DNA of 64,000 nt, from the NCBI RefSeq assembly GCF_006517815.1, contig NZ_CP041198.1:434001-498000 (forward strand), given 5' to 3'. Below, one piece after another: positions 16,450 to 24,502 of this stretch. This DNA is from Pseudarthrobacter sp. NIBRBAC000502770. Its GTDB lineage: Bacteria; Actinomycetota; Actinomycetes; Actinomycetales; Micrococcaceae. The number at the start of each line of letters is the position of its first letter. Within the stretch, counting starts at the first letter, position 1. The notes under the pieces are model-generated. The model did not search any database, was not told the DNA's origin, and was given only the letters and a program-made list of their open reading frames with translations. Made by a program: the position numbers and the translations under genes.

Positions 16450-17835
16450 ATGGGCTTCCTGGACCGTGACCACTCCATCGCCCCGCCGGGCTTCAACCGC
16501 TGGCTGGTCCCGCCCGCCGCGCTCGCCGTCCATCTGTGCATCGGCCAGGCCTACGCCACCAGCGTGTACAAGACCGCACTGGTCAAGCATTTCGGCGCCA
16601 GCCTGACCGAGGTGGGCGTCATCTTTTCCATCGCCATCGTGATGCTGGGCCTTTCCGCCGCGGTCATGGGTACCTGGGTGGACACCAACGGCCCGCGCAA
16701 GGCGATGTTCACGTCCGCGATGTTCTGGGCCGGCGGCTTCCTCATCGGCTCGCTGGGCATCTTCACGCGCCAGCTCTGGCTGGTCTACCTGGGCTACGGC
16801 GTGGTGGGCGGCATCGGGCTGGGCATCGGCTACATCTCGCCGGTGTCCACGCTGATTAAGTGGTTCCCGGACCGGCCGGGCCTGGCCACCGGCATGGCGA
16901 TCATGGGCTTCGGCGGCGGCGCGCTGATCGCCAGCCCTGTGTCCCAGGCCCTGCTCAAGGCGTACGATCCCAACTCCGGCGCCCAGGGCTGGGTTGCCAG
17001 CGGAGATGCCGTGGGCAAGCTCTTCCTCACCCTCGCCGTCGTCTATCTCGCCTACATGCTGTTCGGTGCGTTCACCGTCCGGGTGCCCGCCGACGGCTGG
17101 CGGCCTGCCGGGTTCGACCCCTCCAAGGTCAAGGCGGCCAAACTGGTGACCACCGAGAACGTCTCGGCGAAGAACGCGATCAAGACCCGGCAGTTCTGGC
17201 TGGTGTGGGTGGCACTGTTCTGCAACGTGACGGCCGGCATCGGCATCCTGGAGCAGGCGGCGCCGATGATCACGGACTTCTTCCGGCAGTCCGACGGCAA
17301 GTCCCTGGTGAGCGCCGGCGTCGCTGCCGGCTTCGTGGGGCTGCTGTCCATCGGCAACATGTCCGGCCGGTTCGCCTGGTCCGCCACCTCCGACGTCACC
17401 GGCCGCAAGCGTATCTACATGGTGTACCTGGGCGTAGGTGCCGTGCTGTACACGGTGCTGGCGCTGGCTGGGTCCAGCGCCACGGCCCTCTACGTGGTGC
17501 TCGCCTTCATTATCATCTCGTTCTATGGGGGCGGTTTTGCCACCGTCCCGGCCTACTTGCGGGACCTTTTCGGGACCTACCAGGTGGGCGCCATCCACGG
17601 CCGGCTCCTCACCGCCTGGTCCGCCGCCGGCGTGGCCGGGCCGCTGATCGTCAACAGCATCCTGGACGCGCAGGGCAAGCCGGGCCAGCTGAATGGCGCG
17701 TCCTACCAGCCCGCGCTGCTGACCATGGTGGCGCTGCTGGTGATTGGCTTTGTGGCCAACCTACTGGTCAAACCGGTGGACCCACGGTTCCATGAATCCC
17801 GCCCCGAACAGCACCTAACCCCCAAGGAGGCCTGA
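16450..17835 (+). CDS. OFA-family MFS transporter (oxalate:formate antiporter type)
   Basis: A 461-residue, 12-span major facilitator. It opens with FNRWLVPPAALAVHLCIGQAY, typical of OFA carriers, has the MFS loop pattern GTWVDTNGPRKAM after span 2, and a long central cytoplasmic loop near residues 200-235. OFA members exchange monocarboxylates or dicarboxylates such as oxalate and formate; the substrate here is open. A single base separates its stop from the start of a 48-residue membrane peptide, so the two are made together. The start ATG follows AGGGAAACAACC. Confidence 0.87.
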   Translation: MGFLDRDHSIAPPGFNRWLVPPAALAVHLCIGQAYATSVYKTALVKHFGASLTEVGVIFSIAIVMLGLSAAVMGTWVDTNGPRKAMFTSAMFWAGGFLIGSLGIFTRQLWLVYLGYGVVGGIGLGIGYISPVSTLIKWFPDRPGLATGMAIMGFGGGALIASPVSQALLKAYDPNSGAQGWVASGDAVGKLFLTLAVVYLAYMLFGAFTVRVPADGWRPAGFDPSKVKAAKLVTTENVSAKNAIKTRQFWLVWVALFCNVTAGIGILEQAAPMITDFFRQSDGKSLVSAGVAAGFVGLLSIGNMSGRFAWSATSDVTGRKRIYMVYLGVGAVLYTVLALAGSSATALYVVLAFIIISFYGGGFATVPAYLRDLFGTYQVGAIHGRLLTAWSAAGVAGPLIVNSILDAQGKPGQLNGASYQPALLTMVALLVIGFVANLLVKPVDPRFHESRPEQHLTPKEA

Positions 17836-17836
17836 A

Positions 17837-17983
17837 ATGAGCAGCACCGCACATCCCCACGGCGCGCACGAGCCGGTCCGCAAGTCCACCGGCAGGCTGG
17901 TCCTGGCCTGGATCCTGGTGGGCATTCCCCTGGCCTACGGGGTCTTCCAGACGCTCACCCAGGTGGCAGCGCTCTTCGGCTAG
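17837..17983 (+). CDS. Small membrane subunit linked to OFA transporter
   Basis: A 48-residue peptide beginning MSSTAHPHGAHEPV, with one membrane span (LVLAWILVGIPLAYGVFQTL, about residues 21-40) and a short tail ending in ALFG. AAGGAGG lies 9 bases before its ATG, inside the end of the OFA gene, and only 1 base separates the two frames. Comparable one-span peptides are annotated next to OFA carriers in other bacteria as MFS small subunits. A role in assembly or stability of the carrier is likely but unproven. Confidence 0.75.
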   Translation: MSSTAHPHGAHEPVRKSTGRLVLAWILVGIPLAYGVFQTLTQVAALFG

Positions 17984-18030
17984 CCCCGGGCCCGGCCTCG
18001 CGTCACGCAGGGCAGGCTTTAGCAGCAACG

Positions 18031-18068
18031 GACGGCGGCGGGTCCCGGCTTTCCGGGGTTCCGCCGTC
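18031..18068. terminator. Hairpin terminator after OFA transporter pair
   Basis: GACGGCGG at 18031-18038 pairs with CCGCCGTC at 18061-18068, with an inner CCGG/CCGG pairing. On the + strand it is followed by CTTTCCTTGG, so it fits an intrinsic terminator 47 bases after the small-subunit stop. Confidence 0.6.
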
Positions 18069-18118
18069 TTTCCTTGGTCTAAAGCATGCCGTCCGTGACG
18101 CGGGGGCGCGGCGCGGAT

Positions 18119-18550
18119 TCACGCCACGGCGGGTTTCCTGAGCCGGCGGCGCAGGACGGTTGCGGTCACCCACGTCACCAGGCTGCACGCCGCGGCTCCC
18201 CAGAGGATGTCCGTCAAGGCCACCAGTGCGGTGAAATCCTTCAGCACGGCGAACCCGGTCAGCGCCCAAGTGGCGTAGGTGAAGAAGCCAAACAGCGCAG
18301 CGCCCGTTACCCGCTGCCGCACCGTGGCCCCGGAGCTGTTGGGCCGCACGCCGTAGTGCACCATTCCCGCCACGAAGACGAGATAGAACAGCACCGCGCC
18401 GGGCAGGTTGGCCTTGGGTGCCAGCAGGTGGCCGATCTGGCTCTGGTAGAGCGGGTTGGCCACCAGCAGGATCCACACCACGTCCAGCACGGCGAAAATC
18501 AGGGCGCTGACAACGTAGGCGGCCAGCCAGTTCTTGGTGCGGGGGCTCAT
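18119..18550 (-). CDS. DUF2177 family membrane protein
   Basis: A 143-residue protein with four hydrophobic spans: AAYVVSALIFAVLDVVW, AVLFYLVFVAGMVHYGV, ALFGFFTYATWALTG and a C-terminal span. The pattern FTYATWALTGFAVLKDFT fits the DUF2177 family, which has no assigned function. I chose the ATG at 18550 (MSPRTKNW), which has AAGGAG upstream; the longer frame to 18712 reads as non-coding. The start faces the DUF1295 gene across 236 bp, which hold no gene I can support. Confidence 0.75.
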   Translation of the reverse strand: MSPRTKNWLAAYVVSALIFAVLDVVWILLVANPLYQSQIGHLLAPKANLPGAVLFYLVFVAGMVHYGVRPNSSGATVRQRVTGAALFGFFTYATWALTGFAVLKDFTALVALTDILWGAAACSLVTWVTATVLRRRLRKPAVA

Positions 18551-18786
18551 GGAGGACTCCTTGCGTCGGGTGCGGGTCAGGAGTGGTTCGAAGCCACGGC
18601 CGGGGGTGGACTGCCTGAACCCGAAAGCTGTACACCTCCACCCATACAATCCCGCTCCGGCTACGAACACACAGTGGACAAGGCCACCACGGCTGAGTTG
18701 TTGTTGGATCAAACCGTGCCCGTCGGGGCGCGGACGGGACCGGCCGTGCAGCAGCGCGCGGCGGGCCAGGGGAAAGGAAGCTGTCT

Positions 18787-19656
18787 GTGAACCAGAAGAG
18801 CCGCAATGCGCTCATCAGTACCATCGTTGCCGTGGTGGTGGCCGTGCTCATCGCGCTGGCCGGCAGCCAGGGCGGATCCAGGATTGGCGGCTTCCCGGTC
18901 TTCGCCCTGGGGGTGGCCATCGCCTTTGTGATCCAGTGGCTGGTGTTCATCCCGTCCTACAAGGCGCAGACGGAGAAGTTCTACGACCTCACCGGCGCCC
19001 TGACGTACATCTCCATCACGGTGTTCCTTATGCTGGCGTCCCCGGGCGTGGATGCCCGCGGCATGCTGTTGGCGGCCATGGTGGTGCTCTGGGCCGCGAG
19101 GCTGGGCAGCTTCCTGTTCCTGCGGATCAGCAAGCATGGTAAGGACGACCGCTTCGATGAGCTCAAGCCGGACTTCTTCCGCTTCCTGAACACGTGGACC
19201 ATCCAGGGCCTGTGGGTGGTGCTTACGGCTGCGCTCGCGTGGGTGGCCATCACGTCGGACAAGAAGGTGGGCCTGGACGGGTTCTTCTGGGTGGGCCTGG
19301 TGGTGTGGCTCGCCGGCATCAGCATCGAGACCGCAGCCGATCTCCAGAAGAACCGGTTCAAGGACGACCCCAGGAACAAGGGCCGCTTCATCAGCACCGG
19401 CTTGTGGTCCCGGTCCCGCCACCCCAACTACTTTGGCGAAATCACGCTGTGGGTGGGCGTTGCCATCATTGCGCTGCCGGTCCTGCAGGGCTGGCAGTGG
19501 GCGGCGCTGGTCTCCCCGCTGTTCGTGGCGCTGCTGCTGACCAAGGGCAGCGGCGTACCGCCACTGGAGAAGAAGGCGGACAAGGAGTGGGGCGGCCAGG
19601 CCGACTACGAGGAGTACAAGAAGAGCACCCCGGTGCTGGTGCCAAAGCTCAAGTAG
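18787..19656 (+). CDS. DUF1295 membrane enzyme (steroid 5-alpha-reductase-like fold)
   Basis: A 289-residue protein with about six membrane spans. The C-terminal block WSRSRHPNYFGEITLWVGV is the signature of the DUF1295/isoprenylcysteine methyltransferase-steroid reductase superfamily, where it binds the NADPH or SAM cofactor. The substrate is unknown. Translation starts at GTG 18787, supported by AAAGGAAG six bases upstream. A strong hairpin follows 19 bases after the stop. It is not obviously linked to its neighbours. Confidence 0.8.
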   Translation: MNQKSRNALISTIVAVVVAVLIALAGSQGGSRIGGFPVFALGVAIAFVIQWLVFIPSYKAQTEKFYDLTGALTYISITVFLMLASPGVDARGMLLAAMVVLWAARLGSFLFLRISKHGKDDRFDELKPDFFRFLNTWTIQGLWVVLTAALAWVAITSDKKVGLDGFFWVGLVVWLAGISIETAADLQKNRFKDDPRNKGRFISTGLWSRSRHPNYFGEITLWVGVAIIALPVLQGWQWAALVSPLFVALLLTKGSGVPPLEKKADKEWGGQADYEEYKKSTPVLVPKLK

Positions 19657-19675
19657 GGCTTGCCCCTGGCAGGGC

Positions 19676-19713
19676 GGACGACGGCGGCACCCGGGTGGGT
19701 GGCGCCGTCGTCC
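19676..19713. terminator. Hairpin terminator, member of a recurrent family
   Basis: GGACGACGGCG at 19676-19686 pairs with CGCCGTCGTCC at 19703-19713, enclosing GGCACCC...GGGTGGC. It closely resembles hairpins at 23006, 24270 and 28031 and sits directly after the DUF1295 gene. Confidence 0.65.
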
Positions 19714-19879
19714 GGATCCTGGGGGCTTTAGGGGCAAGCAGGACGGTTGCGTTGGGCAAGTATCGTGCATGCGACGAATGCAGGTACCGGCTACTCGTGA
19801 CATGTGCCGGGGGCGCCCCTACTCTTCGAGGACAGCGCGGTTATGCAGGGGCCGGATGCGCTGCGCGTGCTGCTGGGGC

Positions 19880-21109
19880 ATGGAGTTTCAACTCCAGGGA
19901 GCGACATTGCGAGATAACAGATTTTTTGGCATCGGCGGCCGCAGCGGCAACCGGAAGACTTCCCGGCGTGCCGACACAGGTGGTGGCGGTCCGGCAGGCC
20001 GTCATCACGACGGGCCGCGGGATATCCGGCCCCAGGCCCTGCTGACAGCTGCCCTCCTGGCGCTCGAAGGCGGCATGGTGATGCTTCCCGTTGCCGCGAC
20101 GGCGGCCGGCCCCGACCTGCCCCAGGCCACGAATTGTTCGGTGCGGATCTTCCCCGGCCTTGGCGGCCCCGGCAGCAACGCGATCGCTTCCAGCAGCAAC
20201 GGCCTGGTCATCGGCATCGCCGATACAGCCGGAGGCGGTTCCGCCCCGGTGCTCTGGCGCGGCGGCCAGCCCACCCAGCTGACCATTCCCCTCGGCGCCG
20301 TGGCCCCTGCCTCGGTCAACGCGGCAGGAGTTGTGGTGGGCACGGGGTATGACGCCACAAACGAAGTATTGGTGGGATGGTGGTGGCAGGACGGGCAGTA
20401 CCATCCTCTGCCAGTCAAGCCCGGTGACATCGCCATACCTTCCGCGATCTCGGATAACGGAATCGTTGCGGGGGCCCTGGTGGCTGATGAAGAGCATTCG
20501 GACGGCCCGGGCGCCGACGAAGACGAACGTCCCGCCGTCTGGCCCTCCGTGACTGCGGTGGCCCGTGAGCTCACCTTGCCTGCCGGAGCGCGGGGCGGGC
20601 ATGCCTTCGCGATCGGCCCGGACGGCACCGCCGGCGGGGTGGCCCTTTCCGACGACGCTACTCCGGTCCTGTGGGCGCCGGACGGCTCCGCCAAAGCCCT
20701 CCCCACCCTCAGCGGTAAAGGCGGCGTCGTCCTCGGGATCGATGCGACCGGGCAGGCGCTGGGACAGAGCGCGGTGGCGTACGGAACGCATGCCGTGACG
20801 TGGGCTGCTCCCAGTGCGGTAACCGACGTCGGGGCGGCAGCCGCCGGTCCCAAATCGAGCGCATCATCAGGAATTGCGGGCGTCACCGTAGGATCTGGAA
20901 GCTCGCCGTCCTTCCGCGGGGAGCGGCCCCAGGCGGTGATTTGGATCGGCAAGAGCGCACGGATCCTGCCACCAGGATCTGACGCCCAGTTCACTGGAGT
21001 GTCCGGATCCGCGAGTTCGGTATCCCGCCAGGGAGCGAACACCGTTGTGATCGGTTACTCAGCAGCCGACAACGGCCTGCGCCGCGCCACCGAATGGAGC
21101 TGCAAGTGA
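19880..21109 (+). CDS. Secreted repeat protein of unknown function (HAF-like beta repeats)
   Basis: About 409 residues from ATG 19880, though the true start is unsure: no strong ribosome binding site is visible, and ATG 20072 (MVMLPVAATAAG) would leave a truncated signal. An export signal is plausible in the ALLTAALLALEGG to AATAAG stretch. The mature part has repeated short motifs of the type SNGLVIGIAD, SDNGIVAGAL, IDATGQALGQ and GANTVVIGYS, about 45-60 residues apart, as in HAF-repeat beta proteins. It ends WSCK. Its stop overlaps the GTG of the metallophosphoesterase by 3 bases (GTGA), so the two are translationally coupled. The function is unknown. Confidence 0.6.
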   Translation: MEFQLQGATLRDNRFFGIGGRSGNRKTSRRADTGGGGPAGRHHDGPRDIRPQALLTAALLALEGGMVMLPVAATAAGPDLPQATNCSVRIFPGLGGPGSNAIASSSNGLVIGIADTAGGGSAPVLWRGGQPTQLTIPLGAVAPASVNAAGVVVGTGYDATNEVLVGWWWQDGQYHPLPVKPGDIAIPSAISDNGIVAGALVADEEHSDGPGADEDERPAVWPSVTAVARELTLPAGARGGHAFAIGPDGTAGGVALSDDATPVLWAPDGSAKALPTLSGKGGVVLGIDATGQALGQSAVAYGTHAVTWAAPSAVTDVGAAAAGPKSSASSGIAGVTVGSGSSPSFRGERPQAVIWIGKSARILPPGSDAQFTGVSGSASSVSRQGANTVVIGYSAADNGLRRATEWSCK

Positions 21110-22992
21110 ACGCCGCCCGGCTCGTGAGCCACCCGCTGCGGTGGGTGCTGGCCCTCCTCCTGGGCATTGCGCTGATACTCGCCAACTTCTACTACCTGTC
21201 CGGTTCGCGGGACTCGGAAGCCAGCGCCGCTACCACCGTGAGCCTCGGATTCGCCGGTGACACCGGCGGAAACACGGTGACCGGGAAGGTCATTGATGCC
21301 GCACACAACGGCGGCGTCGCCGCCATGTTCAACCTTGGTGACCTGTCGTACTCCCAGATCACTCCGGAATCGGCCTGGTGCTCGTTCGTCAAGCAGCACG
21401 CCGGGACCATGCCCTATGAGTTCGTGACCGGAAACCACGAGGACGACGGACCGGACGGAGTGTGGACCAACTTTGCCTCGTGCCTGCCGGACCAGCTTGG
21501 TTCGGTAGGTAACTATGCCCAGCAGTTCTACACGGACTACCCGGCCAGCAGCCCGCTGGTGCGGTTGATCATGGTTTCCCCGAAGCTGACCTTCAGCGGC
21601 AGCGGCCTCGACTGGTCCTACAAGTCCGGCACGCAGGGCTACAAGTTCGTGACGTCGGCGATCGACTCGGCCCGTGCCGCCGGGATCCCGTTCATCGTGG
21701 TGGGAATGCACATGTACTGCCTGTCCATGGTCAACTATCCCTGCGCCGCCAGCCCTGACCTGATGAACATGCTGGTCTCCAAGAAGGTGGACCTGTACAT
21801 GCAGGCACACGACCACGCCTATGCGCGCAGCTACCCGCTGGCACTCAAGGGCAGCTGCACGGCCATTCCCGTCAGCAGCTTCAACCCGGATTGCGTGGCG
21901 TCCACGAATGCGAACGGCCAGTTTGCGGCCGGCACCGGGACCATCCTGGCCACGGTCGGTTCGGGCGGCAGGTCGCTGAACAGCGAGAACAACACCACTA
22001 CTGCGCCGTACTTCCAAAGCTTCATGGGCAGCAACAACAACCCCACCTACGGCTTCCTGAAGGTATCGGTGACCAGTACCACGCTGACCGGCAACTTCGT
22101 GCGGGCCTCGGGGGGCACGTACACGGACAGTTTCACCATCACCAGGCCGGCGGCACCTTCACCAAGTCCGACGGCGACAGCTACCGCTACAGCGACAGCT
22201 ACAGCGACGGTGACACCTCCGCCGACAACCACGACGGCTCCGCCCCCTCCGCCGACAACCACGACCGCTCCGCCGCCTCCGCCGACAACCACGACGGCTC
22301 CACCGCCTCCGCCGACAACCGCGATTTCGGTCCGGTCCACGGCCAGCGGAGCGGGGGAGTTGACCGCAGCGGGCTCGTACACGCCGGGCCTGCCGGCGGG
22401 CTGGCAACCGGGCGACACGGTTTTCCTGTTCTCGCAGGTCACCGTCTCCGGATCGGCGAACACCACGGCCCCGGCAGGGTGGACGCAGGCGGTCGGCGAC
22501 TTCACGAGCGCAAGCTCCACCTCCGCCCACCAAGCCGTCTGGTACCGGGTGATGCAGGCCGGCGATACCGCACCGAGCGTGCCGGAACCCGCCGCCAGGT
22601 ATGCGTGGTCGACAGTCGCCGTGCAGGGCGCCAGCACCACCACGCCGCTGGACGTCACGCCTGCCACTGACACCAACAGCGGGGTTGCCTACCCGGGTGT
22701 ACGGGCTCCGTCCATCACGCCGGTGACCCCAGGGGCGCTGCTGCTGACAGCCCATGGCGTGCGGAACGGCACCAACTCGGCAACCACGTCGTTCTCGCCG
22801 CCGGCGGGCATGGGTGAGCTGGGCGACTCGACGTCGAACATCGCGTCGAAGTCGAACGCGGCCCTGGAAGTGGACTCACTGGCCCTGACCGATACGTCCG
22901 CCACCGGCGCCAAGGTTGCAACCGCATCCTCAAGCTCCGGCACGGTGACCAACCAGTGCGGTACGGCGATCGTCGTGCGGCCCGCCCCATGA
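21106..22992 (+). CDS. Secreted multidomain metallophosphoesterase
   Basis: A 628-residue exported protein. I chose GTG 21106 because GGAG lies exactly 6 bases upstream; the ATG at 21094 lacks a site. Order: hydrophobic N-terminal signal or anchor (WVLALLLGIALILANFYY), calcineurin-like phosphoesterase with FAGDTG (about residue 50), NLGDLSY, GNHED, GMHMYC and AHDHAYAR as metal and catalytic motifs, then a Thr/Pro linker (TATATATATVTPPPTTTTAP and following), then a C-terminal beta domain of about 215 residues from AISVRSTASGAGE. It probably hydrolyses phosphate esters at the cell surface. The linker is encoded by a 30-bp tandem repeat. Confidence 0.85.
   Translation: MNAARLVSHPLRWVLALLLGIALILANFYYLSGSRDSEASAATTVSLGFAGDTGGNTVTGKVIDAAHNGGVAAMFNLGDLSYSQITPESAWCSFVKQHAGTMPYEFVTGNHEDDGPDGVWTNFASCLPDQLGSVGNYAQQFYTDYPASSPLVRLIMVSPKLTFSGSGLDWSYKSGTQGYKFVTSAIDSARAAGIPFIVVGMHMYCLSMVNYPCAASPDLMNMLVSKKVDLYMQAHDHAYARSYPLALKGSCTAIPVSSFNPDCVASTNANGQFAAGTGTILATVGSGGRSLNSENNTTTAPYFQSFMGSNNNPTYGFLKVSVTSTTLTGNFVRASGGTYTDSFTITRPAAPSPSPTATATATATATATVTPPPTTTTAPPPPPTTTTAPPPPPTTTTAPPPPPTTAISVRSTASGAGELTAAGSYTPGLPAGWQPGDTVFLFSQVTVSGSANTTAPAGWTQAVGDFTSASSTSAHQAVWYRVMQAGDTAPSVPEPAARYAWSTVAVQGASTTTPLDVTPATDTNSGVAYPGVRAPSITPVTPGALLLTAHGVRNGTNSATTSFSPPAGMGELGDSTSNIASKSNAALEVDSLALTDTSATGAKVATASSSSGTVTNQCGTAIVVRPAP
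22221..22320 (+). repeat. 30-bp coding tandem repeat (3.3 copies)
   Basis: The unit GCCGACAACCACGACGGCTC plus a C-rich decamer recurs at 22221, 22251, 22281 and partly 22311, with few substitutions. It encodes PPTTTTAPPP-type linker units of the metallophosphoesterase and could vary in copy number between strains. Confidence 0.85.
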
Positions 22993-23005
22993 CCTGACGC
23001 CCAAG

Positions 23006-23046
23006 CGGGCGACGGCGGCACCCAGCCCGGGTGCCGCCGTCGCCCG
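23006..23046. terminator. Perfect 18-bp hairpin terminator
   Basis: The arm at 23006-23023 (CGGGCGACGGCGGCACCC) pairs perfectly with 23029-23046 across a 5-base loop. It lies 13 bases after the metallophosphoesterase stop and ahead of the riboswitch, so it ends the upstream transcript. Confidence 0.75.
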
Positions 23047-23066
23047 TTAATCAGCTACCATTTAAG

Positions 23067-23171
23067 CCATCAAGGGGAGTACTCCCGTCTGTGCGTGGCC
23101 CGTCAATACGGATGCAGCGAAGCATCCCGGGCCACCGGCTCCGGTAGAACCGGGCGGAGGAGACCTTGGCG
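23067..23171 (+). promoter_or_regulatory. yybP-ykoY (Mn2+) riboswitch
   Basis: The leader of the TerC gene begins with CAAGGGGAGTA (23071-23081) and closes with GGAGACCTTG (about 23159-23168). CAAGG and CCTTG form the P1 stem. GGGGAGUA on the 5' side and a purine-rich GAGACC on the 3' side are the conserved elements of the yybP-ykoY riboswitch, which binds manganese and commonly controls TerC/Alx and MntP genes. GC-rich inner helices fit between them. A TACCAT at 23056-23061 could be the -10 element, placing the RNA start near 23067. Confidence 0.8.
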
Positions 23172-23204
23172 TCACTGTCAGCGCCAACCCCTTGGAGTAC
23201 CCTC

Positions 23205-24236
23205 ATGCAGGTCACACCGCTCATCTGGATCATCACCATTGCCGTGACGGTCATGTTCTTCGTTTACGAGTTCTTCGCGCACGTCCGCAAACCCCACGAA
23301 CCGTCCATTGCCGAGTCGGCACGCTGGTCGGCGTTCTACATCGGGCTCGCGCTGCTGTTCGGCGTCGGAATCGGAACCGTCTCGGGCTGGACCTACGGCG
23401 GCGAGTATTTCGCGGGCTACCTCACCGAAAAAGCCCTCTCGGTGGACAACCTCTTTGTCTTCCTCATTGTGATGACGGGATTTGCCGTCCCCAGGATGTA
23501 CCAGCAGAAGGTGCTGATGGTGGGCATCATCATCGCCCTGGTCCTGCGCGGCGGGTTCATCGCCGTCGGCGCCACGCTGATCGAAAACTTCTCCTGGGTG
23601 TTCTACATCTTCGGCGCCCTGCTGCTCTTCCTCGCGTACCGGCAGGCGTTCGGCGGGCACGATGCCAACCCCGCTGACGGCCGTTTCATGCAGCTGGTGC
23701 GCCGCGTCCTGCCGGTCACCCCGGACTACCACCGCGACCGGCTCACCGTGAAGCTGGACGGCAAGCGGTTCGTGACGCCCATGCTGCTCACCATTATCGC
23801 CATCGGGTTCGTGGACCTGGTCTTCGCCGTCGACTCAATCCCTGCGATCTATGGCCTGACCAGCGAGGCGTATATCGTCTTCACTGCCAACGCCTTCGCC
23901 CTGATGGGACTCCGGCAGCTGTTCTTCCTCATCGGCGGCCTGCTGGAGCGCCTGGTCTACCTGGCGCAGGGGCTGGCGGTCATCCTCGCGTTCATCGGCG
24001 TCAAGCTGGTCTTCCACGCCCTGCACGTCAACGAGCTCGCCTTCATCAACGGCCGCCAGCCGCTCCTGTGGGTACCCGAGATCCCCATCTGGTTCTCCCT
24101 GGCCTTCATCGGCGCCACCATCCTGGTGGCCACTGCGGCCAGCCTGGTCAAAACCCGCGGTGGGCATGCCGGCGAGGCCGTCGGCGATGCGATTACACGT
24201 GAGGACACGGATTCCACGGCGGGCACCCGCCGATAG
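23205..24236 (+). CDS. TerC/Alx-family membrane protein (probable metal exporter)
   Basis: A 343-residue membrane protein with about nine spans. The TerC signature acidic membrane motifs are present: EKALSVDNLFVF and IGFVDLVFAVDSIPAIYG. Relatives (Alx, TerC) export manganese or help load secreted metalloenzymes. I chose ATG 23205 (MQVTPLIW) with TTGGAG upstream, because the earlier TTG at 23166 falls inside the 3' strand of the riboswitch P1 stem. Control by the upstream Mn2+ riboswitch supports a manganese role. A hairpin terminator follows at 24270. Confidence 0.88.
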   Translation: MQVTPLIWIITIAVTVMFFVYEFFAHVRKPHEPSIAESARWSAFYIGLALLFGVGIGTVSGWTYGGEYFAGYLTEKALSVDNLFVFLIVMTGFAVPRMYQQKVLMVGIIIALVLRGGFIAVGATLIENFSWVFYIFGALLLFLAYRQAFGGHDANPADGRFMQLVRRVLPVTPDYHRDRLTVKLDGKRFVTPMLLTIIAIGFVDLVFAVDSIPAIYGLTSEAYIVFTANAFALMGLRQLFFLIGGLLERLVYLAQGLAVILAFIGVKLVFHALHVNELAFINGRQPLLWVPEIPIWFSLAFIGATILVATAASLVKTRGGHAGEAVGDAITREDTDSTAGTRR

Positions 24237-24269
24237 TCCCCGGGCGGCCACGCAAGCAGGACGGACGAC

Positions 24270-24293
24270 GGCGGCACTCGGGTGGGTGCCGCC
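24270..24293. terminator. Hairpin terminator after TerC gene
   Basis: GGCGGCAC at 24270-24277 pairs with GTGCCGCC at 24286-24293, preceded by GGACGAC as in the other members of this hairpin family. It lies 33 bases after the TerC stop. The remaining bases to 24502 hold the promoter region of the phospholipase gene and no gene I can support. Confidence 0.6.
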
Positions 24294-24502
24294 GCCATCT
24301 ATGTGTCGTACATCCGCAGGGACACTTCGTACGGGCTGACGCAGAGTTCGACGTGCTCGCCCTCCTGCGCGGTTCCCGAGGCGCAGCCTGGATTGACTTG
24401 GGAGGCTTCCTGATATTCAAGCCGTGTACACGGGGCCTTAACGCTGCGCTGGCATAGTTCCCTGCGGGGGACATCAAAAGCCAACGCATTAGGAGCGCCT
24501 CC

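Noticed and set aside
18583..18597. GTGGTTCGAAGCCAC resembles a tRNA T-arm
   Set aside because: No acceptor, D-arm or anticodon stem can be built around it.
22221..22320. Regularly spaced 30-bp repeats that could suggest a CRISPR array
   Set aside because: They are contiguous, without unique spacers, and encode the Thr/Pro linker of the metallophosphoesterase in frame.
23166..23204. TTG start for the TerC protein with GGAGGAG nearby
   Set aside because: This site is part of the 3' strand of the riboswitch P1 stem; ATG 23205 fits family N-termini better.
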